A stretch of DNA of 64,000 nucleotides, taken from contig CAIVQB010000127.1 in the NCBI GenBank assembly GCA_903907925.1, positions 1 to 64,000 of the forward strand, in the 5' to 3' direction. The DNA is from an uncultured Verrucomicrobiota bacterium. GTDB lineage: Bacteria; Verrucomicrobiota; Verrucomicrobiia; Limisphaerales; UBA9464. The number at the start of each line of letters is the position of its first letter. Position 1 is the first letter of the stretch. Positions 1 through 8,798 of the stretch are shown one piece after another. A program made the translations under genes and the position numbers. The notes beneath the pieces were generated by a model. The model saw only the letters and a program-made list of their open reading frames with translations, was not told the DNA's origin and ran no database searches.

Positions 1-136
1 CATCCAAACCGTCAAACGCAAGGCCCGTGGCTTTCGTACCGTCGAGTACTTCACCGCCATGATCTACCTCGTAGCCTCTCATCTGAAGTTCAACCTCCCA
101 GACCCGCTACCAACTACCCACACAAAGTCATATTGA
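1..136 (+). CDS. ISL3-like transposase, C-terminal fragment (cut by window edge)
   Basis: Reading from base 2, the frame gives about 44 residues ending at TGA (134-136), including KRKARGFRTVEYFTAMIYLV. The basic stretch followed by RGFR...F..(A/M)IY resembles the C-terminus of ISL3-family DDE transposases. The start lies outside the window, so I cannot tell whether the copy is intact. The terminal inverted repeat of the IS should lie within about 100 bp downstream, but I could not identify it without the other end. The element sits directly beside a low-GC methyltransferase gene, consistent with a variable locus edge. The family call rests on recollection of family C-termini. Confidence 0.6.
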   Translation, partial: IQTVKRKARGFRTVEYFTAMIYLVASHLKFNLPDPLPTTHTKSY

Positions 137-352
137 GGCTTATAGGTGATCATCGTCACGCTCACCTTGGGCGACGCACGAACACTCTCGGAGGTGACAC
201 TCATTGAAAACAGGCAGGCATGAACCACCGGCGGGTTTGGATCTCGAATGGCACCCCTTTTTGATAGCAAGTAGTTTCAGCACGAAATCCACACACCGGA
301 GGACACGACAACTCTCATTCGATGGAATCGTGTAAAATTCATCGAAAAGTTC

Positions 353-1006
353 CTAATGATTCGGAACAATACGGATAATATCACGCTTCTTAGAGATCTG
401 ATACCCATTGATTCCCATTCCTACGAGCATAGCGTTCAGGGCTTCATAGGTGGGATAGTCCTCAAATCCGGTGAACAGGCGGGCATCATCAATCAAGATG
501 ACATTCCTACCAAGCCCACGTCGAAGGATGGCGGTCAATTCTTGAAGGATGGGCGTGTTCAAAAACTCTTTCGCGGTTTTCACTCGCACGTTGCCCACTT
601 GAAATTCACCTGAATAATGACCGTCGAGCCAGAATAGAGTGTTCGCGTCAAGCCGGTCAACGAGATCAAAAAGGACCCCGCCACTATTGCCGCGAATAAT
701 CTCAATCCTATTATCATTCGCAAACCGCGCCGCGGCCTTCTTAGCCAGTTCGTCTGATAGTTCAATCGAATAGATCCGATTGAAATCATTTTTCAAACTT
801 TCGACCGTGTCTCCAAACAAGGTGCCCGTCTCGACAAAGATTTTGCAGTCGAACCTCCGCGCGTAGTCCCTGAGAACCGCTCGCTTTTCGACGTAGGTCG
901 GCACAACGAAAACACGTTCATAAGTCTGCAACGCCGAATTCCGGAATCGCCATATTGGGCGCCAGACAACTCGTTTTAAAAACTCTAAGAGGCTATTCTT
1001 ACTCAT
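353..1006 (-). CDS. Class I SAM-dependent methyltransferase-like protein
   Basis: The protein is 217 aa. The motif FVETGT (about residues 57-62) is a glycine-poor motif I, IELSDE (about 79-84) fits motif II with an acidic ribose-binding residue, and FWLDGHYS plus ILIDDARLF fit the later Rossmann strands. Such proteins often occur in polysaccharide and O-antigen loci and probably methylate a sugar or related metabolite; the substrate is unknown. GC is low: hand counts of the 60-nt lines at 361 and 661 give about 40% and 45%, against about 63% in later genes. It is transcribed toward the transposase remnant and divergently from the next glycosyltransferase. Horizontal acquisition is my inference. 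Confidence 0.75.
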   Translation of the reverse strand: MSKNSLLEFLKRVVWRPIWRFRNSALQTYERVFVVPTYVEKRAVLRDYARRFDCKIFVETGTLFGDTVESLKNDFNRIYSIELSDELAKKAAARFANDNRIEIIRGNSGGVLFDLVDRLDANTLFWLDGHYSGEFQVGNVRVKTAKEFLNTPILQELTAILRRGLGRNVILIDDARLFTGFEDYPTYEALNAMLVGMGINGYQISKKRDIIRIVPNH

Positions 1007-1378
1007 ATGTACTCAAGATACTCGACGCAACCGCTCCAGCCTCACTCCGGCTCAAACGGCGACGAACGGTACCTTTATCGATGGTTCGATGGCCAGCATC
1101 CCGGCGGCGAGACCTCGGAGAGGACAACCACTGTGGACAGCTATGCTAGTAACCGTAGAGTCAAATGAAAGGATGAAAGAATTTGAGAGCAAATCGCGCA
1201 CCAGCACGTTTTGATGGAGACTATGCCAAATCGTCGACAGCACGTTGAAACACGCGGTCGGCATCGTTGGTCTTGATCAATAGACAAGGCATCAGTCGAC
1301 AATTACACCGAACGGAAACCGCAACGCATCAGAAAAACCACCGTTGCAACCTCGGCGCAACCTGAATCCAATCCCCGG
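1007..1378. other. Divergent intergenic region, no gene seen
   Basis: This 372-bp gap separates two divergent genes, the methyltransferase (minus) and the GT2 gene (plus), so it must contain both promoters. I see no convincing conserved ORF, no strong -35/-10 pair and no hairpin. The small ORFs on the track here have no recognisable motif. Confidence 0.5.
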
Positions 1379-2305
1379 ATGTCGACCGTTCTTGAGACCC
1401 GTCCCTGGCCCAGCGGCCCGGTGCCTTCCTGCGATTTCGGAAACGACTGGCCGACAATCAGCATCGTCACTCCGAGTTACAACCAGGCGGCCTACCTCGA
1501 AGAGACACTGTTGACGGTCCTCGAACAGGGCTATCCCAAGCTCGAATACATCGTGATGGAGGACGGAAGCACCGACGGGAGCCCCGCCATCATTGAGCGT
1601 CACCGGCATCGTCTGTCCCAATACGTGGCGGGACCCAACCGCGGATTCGGCGCGGTGCTGCAGGACGGACTCAGCCGTTGCACCGGCGACGTGATGGCCT
1701 GGTTGAATTCCGACGACCTGTACCTGCCCCACACCCTGGCCACGGTGGGCCGCATCTTTCGAGATTGTCCGGACGTGGACTGGATCACCGGCGCGAGCCT
1801 GATCTGCGATGCCGCGGGACGCATGATCACCGTGAACCAACCCCCGGGGTTTAACCGCGCGCTGTTCTTTTCCGGGCGCTACCTCGGGGGACATCCGGCG
1901 TGGAACGGCCGATGGATCCCGCAGGAGAGCGTTTTTTGGAGGCGTTCACTCTGGGAAAAAGCCGGCGGCAGGTTTCTCCAGGAACGGCTCCAGTACGGCG
2001 ATTTTGAATTGTGGTCGCGCTTCTGGAAACATGCCGACCTTCACACCGTCTGGCTGCCGCTCGGGGTCTACCGCGTTCATCCCGCCACCTACACCTCCAA
2101 ACGCGGTGTCGACTCCCTGCCGGGATGCACCCGATTGCTGGAATCCGCGGGGGAGAACCGGTTGTCCGTTCCCCGGGTGCGATGGTTGGACCGATGGACC
2201 CGGCTGGGTGGACCCTTTCTGCGCCGGGCGGGTCACCGGGCCGCCATTGTTAAGTTCGACCCGGCTTCAAGCCGCTGGCACCGATCGGAAGACTGGGTCT
2301 CGTAG
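1379..2305 (+). CDS. Glycosyltransferase family 2
   Basis: The protein is 308 aa with a classic GT-A fold start: ISIVTPSYNQAAYLEETLLT, then the nucleotide-binding acidic motif EDGSTDGS, then the metal-binding NSDD (WLNSDDLYLP). A W-rich acceptor region follows (WIPQESVFWRR, YGDFELWSRFW). These features match GT2 enzymes that extend surface polysaccharides from NDP-sugars in the cytoplasm. It lies at the left of the glycan cluster and is not in an operon with its left neighbour. Donor and acceptor cannot be read from sequence. Confidence 0.92.
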   Translation: MSTVLETRPWPSGPVPSCDFGNDWPTISIVTPSYNQAAYLEETLLTVLEQGYPKLEYIVMEDGSTDGSPAIIERHRHRLSQYVAGPNRGFGAVLQDGLSRCTGDVMAWLNSDDLYLPHTLATVGRIFRDCPDVDWITGASLICDAAGRMITVNQPPGFNRALFFSGRYLGGHPAWNGRWIPQESVFWRRSLWEKAGGRFLQERLQYGDFELWSRFWKHADLHTVWLPLGVYRVHPATYTSKRGVDSLPGCTRLLESAGENRLSVPRVRWLDRWTRLGGPFLRRAGHRAAIVKFDPASSRWHRSEDWVS

Positions 2306-2350
2306 CGTTCGCTAGAGCCAGAAGCTTCAGCCGGAACGATTCAGAAAAAG

Positions 2351-2472
2351 GCACAGAAGGACACGGATTTCACTGATTTTCACGGATTCATGAAGAGCGA
2401 GTCGGATCCGGTTCATTCAGTCCGTCCTGTCTCAATTCGTGTCCATTCGTGCAATCAATGTCCCGTCTTCGA
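2351..2472. repeat. Dispersed CACGGATT-type repeat, copy A
   Basis: The stretch begins with GGACACGGATTTCACTGATT and ends with AATTCGTGTCCATTCGTG, so its ends are roughly inverted complements of one another. The same architecture and words (GGACACGGATT, ATTCCGTTC/ATTCAGTCCG, TGCAATCAATGTCC) recur near 19010, 39170, 40180 and 53943, always between genes. This copy lies between the GT2 gene and the FkbM gene, which converge on it. It is a short non-coding dispersed repeat, MITE- or REP-like, of unknown function. Confidence 0.7.
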
Positions 2473-2527
2473 GAGCGCAACCGAAGCCGCAAGAGGTGCG
2501 ACTTCTCCTCGCGAAAATGGCTCCGTC

Positions 2528-3268
2528 TCAGCTCTTCACACGCAGAAACAGCGCATCGACCTGGAGCAATTCTCCAGTTGAACGGTCGGTGAATCCGGAT
2601 TCCAGAAAGTGGAGAACGAACCCGCGCTCCCGCATTCGTTGCACCATCGGACCGAAGACGATTTCGCCCTCGTAGAGTGGTTCAAACAGGCTGAGTTCGA
2701 GTTGAATTCCCTGGATGCGATCCAGCACCGGAGCGGCCCCTTCAAGAATCTGGTTTTCAAAACCCTGCGCATCGACCTTGAGAAAGGCCCGATCGCCCGG
2801 TTTCCAACGCCGGTCCCAAACGGTCGCGAGGGTTTCGACGGCCACCTCCACGTCGCCAACCGGCGTCACCGAGGGTTCCGCCTGAAGATGACGGTCCAGC
2901 AACGGTAGGAACGAACTGCTTTCCGAATTGCTGGTCTCGTGAAGGACTGCGCGGCCCGGAACTGCTCCGAGGGCGATGTTATGCGCTTCCCAATCCTTCG
3001 ATTCACGAGCGTTTCGTTGCAGATGAACGAACGGACCCGGGAGTGGTTCGAAGGAAACAATCCGGCCGGAATAGCCCGCATGCCGGATCGTCCAGCCGAA
3101 CTGACCGATGTTCGCGCCGACATCAAACATCAGATTGATCCCGCGTTCATTCCAAATCCGGCATTTCCGGGCCAGGGGATCCGGATTATCGGCGGTATTG
3201 ACCAGAGTCATGCCGCCCAGGCCGGCCAGTCGCTTGAGCACGCCTCGATAAATCCGGGATGGGGTCAT
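2528..3268 (-). CDS. FkbM family SAM-dependent methyltransferase
   Basis: The protein is 246 aa starting MTPSRIYRG. MFDVGANIGQFG is the FkbM motif I, IVSFEPLPGPF the acidic strand 2, and FLKVDAQGFENQILEG the characteristic FkbM post-motif. The family O-methylates sugars and other small acceptors. The start at 3268 was chosen over the longer track ORF because its ATG overlaps the TGA of the upstream GT2 gene as ATGA, a translational-coupling arrangement. The two proteins probably act on the same glycan. The acceptor is unknown. Confidence 0.9.
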   Translation of the reverse strand: MTPSRIYRGVLKRLAGLGGMTLVNTADNPDPLARKCRIWNERGINLMFDVGANIGQFGWTIRHAGYSGRIVSFEPLPGPFVHLQRNARESKDWEAHNIALGAVPGRAVLHETSNSESSSFLPLLDRHLQAEPSVTPVGDVEVAVETLATVWDRRWKPGDRAFLKVDAQGFENQILEGAAPVLDRIQGIQLELSLFEPLYEGEIVFGPMVQRMRERGFVLHFLESGFTDRSTGELLQVDALFLRVKS

Positions 3269-4263
3269 GGGGATGGAGCGGGGTTCGAGCCGTGACGCAA
3301 CCGGCGGAGTCCGGCCAACAACCACGGCACATAGAGCGAAAGCGCGTACCGAATCACGTTGATCAACGACACTCCCCGGTACCGCGGCCAGCCGCGAACG
3401 GCCTCCCAAAATGCGGCGCGCGCGGCAGCCGGGTTCTTCTGCTCCTGATGGGCGTTGATCAGCCAGAACTGATGCATGTTCAACTTGTGCTGCAACACCG
3501 GGTGATGTTCCGGCCCGTACACGCGCATCAGCGTCCGGTACGCTTTGATCTCATCCAGCGTCCGGTCGACAAACGGCCGGCCCAGCCAATAGCTCGTGCC
3601 ATGAATCCGGTAAACGCCCGCCGGCCAGTTTCGCAGAAAGGCCATCGGCCCCTTGCTGACCAGCATGCTGAAAAAGGCCCAATCCCCCATTCCCATCTCG
3701 AAGAACCAGTCGGGAAACGCAGCCACCGTTCCGCGCCGGTACATCATGGTCATCAAATGCGGGAACCCGTTCTGCAACATCTGCGAAAGCCCGACACGGA
3801 CGGTCTCGGGCGGATAGGTCATCGAATGCTCCTTGATTCCCGTCCCGGTGATCAGCATTCGAATGTCGTGAAAACAGCCCACATATTCCGGGTGGGCCTC
3901 CAGGAACTCCACCTGCCGCTGAAGTTTGTCGGTCGCATCCCAGTAGTCATCACCCTCGAGATAGGCGATGTAGTCGCCGCGACAGGCGGTGAGGGTGGCC
4001 GCGAAGTTGGGTTTGCCGACGCCGCCCAGATTCTTTTCGTGCAGCAGCAGGCGGCTCTTGTCCGGATACTGCCGTTGCAATTCGATGACCTTCTCCCGGG
4101 TTCCGTCCGTGGACACGTCGTCACCGATGACCACTTCAAAGGGAAAGGTGGTCTTCTGGGACACCACACTCTCCACCGCCTCGGTGATGTAGCGGACGTG
4201 ATTGTAAGTGATCATGGCCACGCTGACCCGGGGCGTGGCGGGGGGGCACGGAGCGGGATTCAT
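3265..4263 (-). CDS. Glycosyltransferase family 2
   Basis: The protein is 332 aa starting MNPAPCPPATPRVSVAMITY. VSVAMITYNHVRYITEAVES is the GT2 N-terminal strand-helix, VIGDDVSTDGT the nucleotide-binding motif, and YLEGDDYW the DxD-like metal site. The chosen ATG lies 5 bp after the stop of the DegT gene, and the gene ends in a 4-nt overlap with the FkbM gene. DegT, GT2 and FkbM therefore form a tight operon. The longer track ORF would overlap DegT heavily and was rejected. Confidence 0.92.
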   Translation of the reverse strand: MNPAPCPPATPRVSVAMITYNHVRYITEAVESVVSQKTTFPFEVVIGDDVSTDGTREKVIELQRQYPDKSRLLLHEKNLGGVGKPNFAATLTACRGDYIAYLEGDDYWDATDKLQRQVEFLEAHPEYVGCFHDIRMLITGTGIKEHSMTYPPETVRVGLSQMLQNGFPHLMTMMYRRGTVAAFPDWFFEMGMGDWAFFSMLVSKGPMAFLRNWPAGVYRIHGTSYWLGRPFVDRTLDEIKAYRTLMRVYGPEHHPVLQHKLNMHQFWLINAHQEQKNPAAARAAFWEAVRGWPRYRGVSLINVIRYALSLYVPWLLAGLRRLRHGSNPAPSP

Positions 4264-4268
4264 CGGGC

Positions 4269-5480
4269 TCAGGAAGAGGCCGCCGCGACCAACCGGGCCC
4301 GCACGGCCGGCGCCTGGTCCAGTGCGCTGCGAATCAATCCGCAGATCCGCGCCACATCGACCTCGGAAACCGCGGTGCCGGTCGGCAGCACGATCACTTG
4401 ACCGGCGACCCGCTCGGTCTCCGGCAACAGCAGATGAGCGTGGGGAAACAGCGAACAATACGGCTCCATTCGGTGCACTCCCGGCCAGAAGTATTTTCGG
4501 GCCAGGACATTTTCGGCATGGAGCACCCGCACCAGTTCGTCGCGATGGAGTCCCACCACCGATTCGTCCACTTCAATGACGATGTACTGATAGTTGTTCT
4601 GCTCCGCCTCGTCGTAGGCGATCAGCGATATCCCCGGCACCCCGGCCAGGGAGGTCTTGTAGGCCGCATGATTCCGCCGGTTCACCGCCACTACTTCGTT
4701 GATCCCCTCCAGGCAGGTCAATCCCATCGCCGCGCAGGCTTCGTTCATCTTCCCGTTCGTCCCGATGTGGATGACCTTGTCGAAACCGGCGAACCCGAAA
4801 TTGGTCATCAACCGGATGCGCTGCGCGAGGGCATCGTCGTTGGTGGTGATGGCACCGCCCTCGAAGGAATTGAGGAACTTGGTCGCGTGAAAACTGAACA
4901 CCTCGGCCAGTCCAAATCCACCCACGCTCCGGCCGCCCAGGGAACAACCGAAGGCATGCGCGGCGTCGAACATCAGTTTCAATCCCCGGCGGGTGGCAAT
5001 CTCCTGCAGCGCCGCCACCGCGCAGGGCCGGCCCCAGACATGGGTGCCCAGGATCGCGGTGGTCCGCGGCGTGATGTGCCGTTCGATGAGCGTCGGATCT
5101 AGATTGTGGGTGGCGGGATCCATGTCCGCAAACACCGGCGTAATCTCCTGCCATTGCAGGGCATGGGCCGTGGCCACGAAGGTGTACGCCGGCACGATGA
5201 CTTCGCCGCTCAGATCCGCCGCGCGGATGGCAATCTCCAGACCGATGGTGGCGTTGCACACGCAGATCGCGTGTTTCACCCCCAGCGATTCCGAGATCCT
5301 CCGCTCAAATTCCTGAACAAACGGCCCGTTGTTCGACAGCCAGCGGCGGTCGAGCATTTCGTTGAAACGCGCGAACAGACGCTCGCGGTCGCCGAGGTTG
5401 GGGCGGCCGACATGCAACGATTGGGCAAAGGCCGGGGTGCCGCCGAGGACGGCCAGTTCTGGAACGGGTGATTTCGCCAT
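4269..5480 (-). CDS. DegT/DnrJ/EryC1 family PLP-dependent sugar aminotransferase
   Basis: The protein is 403 aa starting MAKSPVPELAVLGG. GGTPAF near the N-terminus, WLSNNGPFVQEFE, the cofactor-region FDAAHAFG, and SFHATKFLNSFEGGA with the PLP lysine at about K201 are typical of fold-type I nucleotide-sugar aminotransferases. These act on keto sugars to make amino-deoxy sugars for surface polysaccharides. It sits between the ATP-grasp/HAD gene upstream and GT2-FkbM downstream on the same strand. The product may be an NDP-amino sugar passed to the adjacent transferase, which is inference. The longer N-terminal track extension lacks family similarity. Confidence 0.92.
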   Translation of the reverse strand: MAKSPVPELAVLGGTPAFAQSLHVGRPNLGDRERLFARFNEMLDRRWLSNNGPFVQEFERRISESLGVKHAICVCNATIGLEIAIRAADLSGEVIVPAYTFVATAHALQWQEITPVFADMDPATHNLDPTLIERHITPRTTAILGTHVWGRPCAVAALQEIATRRGLKLMFDAAHAFGCSLGGRSVGGFGLAEVFSFHATKFLNSFEGGAITTNDDALAQRIRLMTNFGFAGFDKVIHIGTNGKMNEACAAMGLTCLEGINEVVAVNRRNHAAYKTSLAGVPGISLIAYDEAEQNNYQYIVIEVDESVVGLHRDELVRVLHAENVLARKYFWPGVHRMEPYCSLFPHAHLLLPETERVAGQVIVLPTGTAVSEVDVARICGLIRSALDQAPAVRARLVAAASS

Positions 5481-5556
5481 GCAAGGGGTGGGTGGCAACG
5501 CCTGCGTGTGGAAAATAGGGGAGACCGGCGCGGGGGTCGAGCACGGTCGGACCCGG

Positions 5557-6867
5557 TCATACCCGGTCATCGAGCAACGTTTCCACCATGTCCGGGCCGA
5601 AGGTCGGAATCCCGGTGGCCCGCGACACCGCCCGCCGCTCGGAATGGCTGTCGTCGATCAGGATCGCTCCCGGCCCGTGAATGAACTCCGCCTTGGGCCG
5701 TCCGTCACGAATGTGGACGATCTCGTCGAACAATCCTTCGATCCGGAACCGTCGCAGCGCCGCCGTCAGATCGCCGGCATGGCGGGTGATCAACACCAGA
5801 CGCACCCCACGGTTCAGCGATTGAAACAGCAGCTTGACCAGCTCGGGATTTATTCGGCCGCGCACGATCAAGGTGTCATCGAAATCCACGTAGATCGTCT
5901 CGTATCGAACCGACGACCGAAACCGGTTCACCAGGGCGCGATCAATCTCCACCTCAAAGGTCGTTGGCACGATCTCGACCGGCAGCCGGTCGGATTCGTA
6001 GAGGCTGAGCAACGGCAGGTTGACGCCCCGGGCCCGACTCAGGGCCGAGGTGCCGCCGATCCGCGGAGCCACCTCCAGCAGCTTCAATTCCCCGTCGCGC
6101 GCCGTCTTGACTTGATAAAACCAGGCCCCGTGCAACGGGAGTTCTGCCGAAATCCGGCGCGCATATTCTTCAAACCGTGGATCGTCGACCACCATCGAAT
6201 TCATCGCGATCCCGCTTCGGATCCGCTGACGCCGGCGGCCACTGGCGTACAAGAGGCCACGATCGCGATCGGAAAAACAATCCACCGTGAACTCCGCGCC
6301 CGGGAGGTTTTCCAGAATAATGCGCGAAGGATCCTCGGCCAGAAGCGCGCGCAATTGTTCCGCGGTGTCCGCACGGGCCACGTTGAACGAGCCCTGACCC
6401 CGGTCTGGTTTCACGAACACTGGAAACTCGACCACCGCCTCCACGGATTCGAACTGTTGCGGAACCGGCACCACATTCCGAAGCCGTCGAAGCGTCTGCA
6501 ACTTGGACCGGGTGAGCCGGCAGGTTTCGAGCGGTGACGTCACCACCCGGGCGTGAAGCCGGGCGCTACATTCCACGGCCGCAACGATCACGTCATCATG
6601 CGCCGGGAAAATATGGGTGATGCCGAGGCGATCGAGAATTGGATTGAGCGCGTCCACCCAGCCCGCGTCATGCACCGAAGGCACCTCGACATGACGCGCA
6701 AAAACAAAGGGCGCATGATTGGAACCCGGGACGCCTCCGGAAAAGAGTTCCACCTCCTTGCACCAAGCCAGTGCCTGGCGGAGTTCGAGCCCGATCTCCG
6801 TTCCACCGGGCAGGATCAACACCTTCCAGGGAGGACCGGCGGGAACAGGTTGTGAGGCGGGCGTCAT
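5557..6867 (-). CDS. ATP-grasp ligase fused to a HAD-type phosphatase domain
   Basis: The protein is 436 aa starting MTPASQPVPAG. The N-terminal pre-ATP-grasp Rossmann part (LILPGGTEIGLELRQAL) is followed by an ATP-grasp core with FPVFVKPDRGQGS and the metal-binding LLEVAPRIGGTSALSR. From about residue 325 a HAD domain carries all four motifs: VDFDDTLIV, LITRH, a lysine in GRPKAEF, and ILIDDSHSER. ATP-grasp enzymes join a carboxylate to an amine or thiol; the HAD half would remove a phosphate. It is first in a same-strand run with DegT, GT2 and FkbM, suggesting that it makes or decorates an unusual sugar or amino acid substituent. The substrate is unknown. Confidence 0.85.
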   Translation of the reverse strand: MTPASQPVPAGPPWKVLILPGGTEIGLELRQALAWCKEVELFSGGVPGSNHAPFVFARHVEVPSVHDAGWVDALNPILDRLGITHIFPAHDDVIVAAVECSARLHARVVTSPLETCRLTRSKLQTLRRLRNVVPVPQQFESVEAVVEFPVFVKPDRGQGSFNVARADTAEQLRALLAEDPSRIILENLPGAEFTVDCFSDRDRGLLYASGRRRQRIRSGIAMNSMVVDDPRFEEYARRISAELPLHGAWFYQVKTARDGELKLLEVAPRIGGTSALSRARGVNLPLLSLYESDRLPVEIVPTTFEVEIDRALVNRFRSSVRYETIYVDFDDTLIVRGRINPELVKLLFQSLNRGVRLVLITRHAGDLTAALRRFRIEGLFDEIVHIRDGRPKAEFIHGPGAILIDDSHSERRAVSRATGIPTFGPDMVETLLDDRV

Positions 6868-7285
6868 CCGATGGGACGCGAAGGTTGCGAAAACCACCCC
6901 TTCCCTCAAGCTCCGAGAACTTCGGGTTGGGGCAATTCCGCGGCGGCTGCGTGAAACGCCGCGAGGGAATGATTCCTTTGAGCGCGTCTGAAAATGAGGA
7001 AGGGTCCTGCGATCAGGGATTTTGTCTTCTGCCAAGGCGACGAAGTCCGAGCATCCCCGGAGTGGGCTGTGAGGACTGAGTCAACGAAGGCAGAAGACAA
7101 AAGCACTGCCGCCCGGAGGGTTGTCGAGGAAAAGGCCGGCTGGCTTCGTTGTGGACATCCAGACCGACATATTTGACACTGAATTCGTGGGTGGCGGATT
7201 CGTGAGGACTTCAGGTTGGCGGTTTGGCGGAGTGATCGGTCCCGCCACAACGTCGTGGTTCTGGAGGGTGCCAGCCACATTTTCA
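6868..7285. other. Intergenic region with 14-bp inverted repeat
   Basis: No gene is supported in this 418-bp gap. It contains a perfect 14-bp inverted repeat, TTTTGTCTTCTGCC at 7020-7033 and its complement at 7089-7102, separated by 55 bp. The rest shows no recognisable coding motif in any frame. Because it separates a minus-strand operon from a plus-strand gene, promoters for both should lie here. Confidence 0.5.
7020..7102. repeat. 83-bp element bounded by perfect 14-bp inverted repeats
   Basis: TTTTGTCTTCTGCC (7020-7033) pairs with GGCAGAAGACAAAA (7089-7102). The interior is not itself palindromic. This could be a MITE-like remnant or an RNA hairpin. No U-tract follows the right arm, so a simple terminator is unlikely. 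Confidence 0.5.
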
Positions 7286-8338
7286 ATGGAACGCATGCCG
7301 GCAAAAGTGGCCCATGTCAGCGGCTTGGATTCGATTCGGTTTGTCTGTGCTCTTTGGGTTTTCTTCCAACACGGCGGCGCACCTGTGTTCCCCAATCCCT
7401 TTGCGGACGGATCTTACGCCCATCTCGCTTTCCGCGGCTTCTTTGCCAACATCTGGCCAGGTCCGCCGGCCGTCATCATATTCTTCGTCATCTCGGGTTT
7501 CTGCATCCACTTTCCGTTCGCCGCTTCCGACAAACGGCCTCGCTTAAAGGAGTTTTATACAAGACGCTTTATTCGCCTTCTCGTCCCGGTTTTAGTCGCG
7601 GTGCCACTGAGTGGACTTCTTGGAGTTCAAATGGCATTGTTTCAGGAGTCCGTTCTCTGGAGCGTACTTGCGGAGTTGATTTATTATATCTTTTACCCGG
7701 TACTCCGGGCGGCGCATCTTCGGTTTGGATCATGGCACGGTATTGTCCTCGTTTCATTTGCGGCCGCGACAGTCGTTGCCGCCACGAATCCCTCTGCGGG
7801 TAACTACGCTTCATATGGTTCGCGCTTGAACTGGCTCCTGGGTTTACCGTGCTGGCTCCTTGGGTGTACGCTCGCAGAATCGACTCGTACAGGCACTCCA
7901 AGAGTTGTTTCGAGCAGGACCATTTGGGCCTGGCGGACTGCCATCCTCGGTGCCGCCTGTGTTTGCAGCATTTTGCGCTATCACACTCCGCTTGGTTATC
8001 CTTGGACTCTCAATTTCTTTGCTGGGGCGGTTGTTTTCTGGCTCAAACGGGAAATAGCCCATCGGGCGCATATCGCGCCGTCCCGCTATCTTGAATGGGC
8101 CGGTTTATGGAGCTATTCTATTTATCTCCTGCATCGTTTCGGATTCGAATTGTTTGTCAGACTCTTTCCCTCGCTGCACGACTCCTTTTTTGGCTGGGCT
8201 TTCATGGATTTTTTCGCTCTCTCCACGTGTTATGTTTTTTACCTTCTTGTCGAACGTCCGAGTCACTCAATCGCCCGGCAAGTCGCACAGAAACTTCGGC
8301 CAACCACAGAACCGTCTCTTGCAACCGATGCAGCTTGA
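7286..8338 (+). CDS. Acyltransferase 3 family membrane protein
   Basis: The protein is 350 aa starting MERMPAKVAHVSGLDSIRFV. GLDSIRFVCALWVFFQH holds the family's R and H near the first membrane helix; VIIFFVISGFCIHFP and FYTRRFIRLLVPV match the conserved SGF and R-x-x-R blocks. About ten hydrophobic segments follow. The family transfers acyl groups, often acetyl, to exported glycans. GC is lower than in neighbours (about 48-52% in hand-counted lines against about 63%), and 400-bp non-coding stretches flank it, so it may be acquired. An alternative start is the ATG at 7295. Confidence 0.88.
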   Translation: MERMPAKVAHVSGLDSIRFVCALWVFFQHGGAPVFPNPFADGSYAHLAFRGFFANIWPGPPAVIIFFVISGFCIHFPFAASDKRPRLKEFYTRRFIRLLVPVLVAVPLSGLLGVQMALFQESVLWSVLAELIYYIFYPVLRAAHLRFGSWHGIVLVSFAAATVVAATNPSAGNYASYGSRLNWLLGLPCWLLGCTLAESTRTGTPRVVSSRTIWAWRTAILGAACVCSILRYHTPLGYPWTLNFFAGAVVFWLKREIAHRAHIAPSRYLEWAGLWSYSIYLLHRFGFELFVRLFPSLHDSFFGWAFMDFFALSTCYVFYLLVERPSHSIARQVAQKLRPTTEPSLATDAA

Positions 8339-8798
8339 TGGAGATCGCGACCCACCTCTTTTCTCAACTGCGAATTCCGACAGCGCACTGTCCGCCATGT
8401 CCTGTCCCCGGGGCCACTGAGCCATTCGTCCGATCGCCTCGAACCCTGGAGGGTGGGGTTCCACCCACGTCCCAATCCGCCGCGAACCGGACGTCGAACA
8501 ACCTCGCGCCGCAACCCACGAACAGCAGCGATGTCACGCGCAGCAAAGACGAAAATGGGGCTCGCGTGAGGGCGAGCCCTCAAACCGTGGCGATCCACCC
8601 GTGGTTTTGTTCGACGCCCGCCCTTATCCGGGCCTCGACGATCGCATCCAAAATCCGCGGTCCTCGGTTTGGGGCTTGCTGCGTTTGGACTTGGGTCGGA
8701 ACCCGTCGTCGGTTCCCGCTGCGTTGCGTGATGCGGGTTTGCAATGCGGGCGCGGGTTTGTTTCCCTCCCGCGGACGTCCCGTGACGTCACCGCCTCG
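8339..8798. other. Intergenic region with a GC hairpin
   Basis: No gene is supported in this 460-bp gap between the acyltransferase-3 and MBOAT genes. The track ORFs here lack family motifs. It contains a perfect 8-bp stem (GGGCTCGC 8558-8565 with GCGAGCCC 8572-8579) and a weaker stem near 8444-8464. Confidence 0.5.
8558..8579. repeat. GC-rich hairpin, REP-like
   Basis: GGGCTCGC and GCGAGCCC form an 8-bp perfect stem around a 6-nt loop. No T-run follows, so it is not a typical intrinsic terminator. Only one copy was noticed in this window. Confidence 0.4.
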
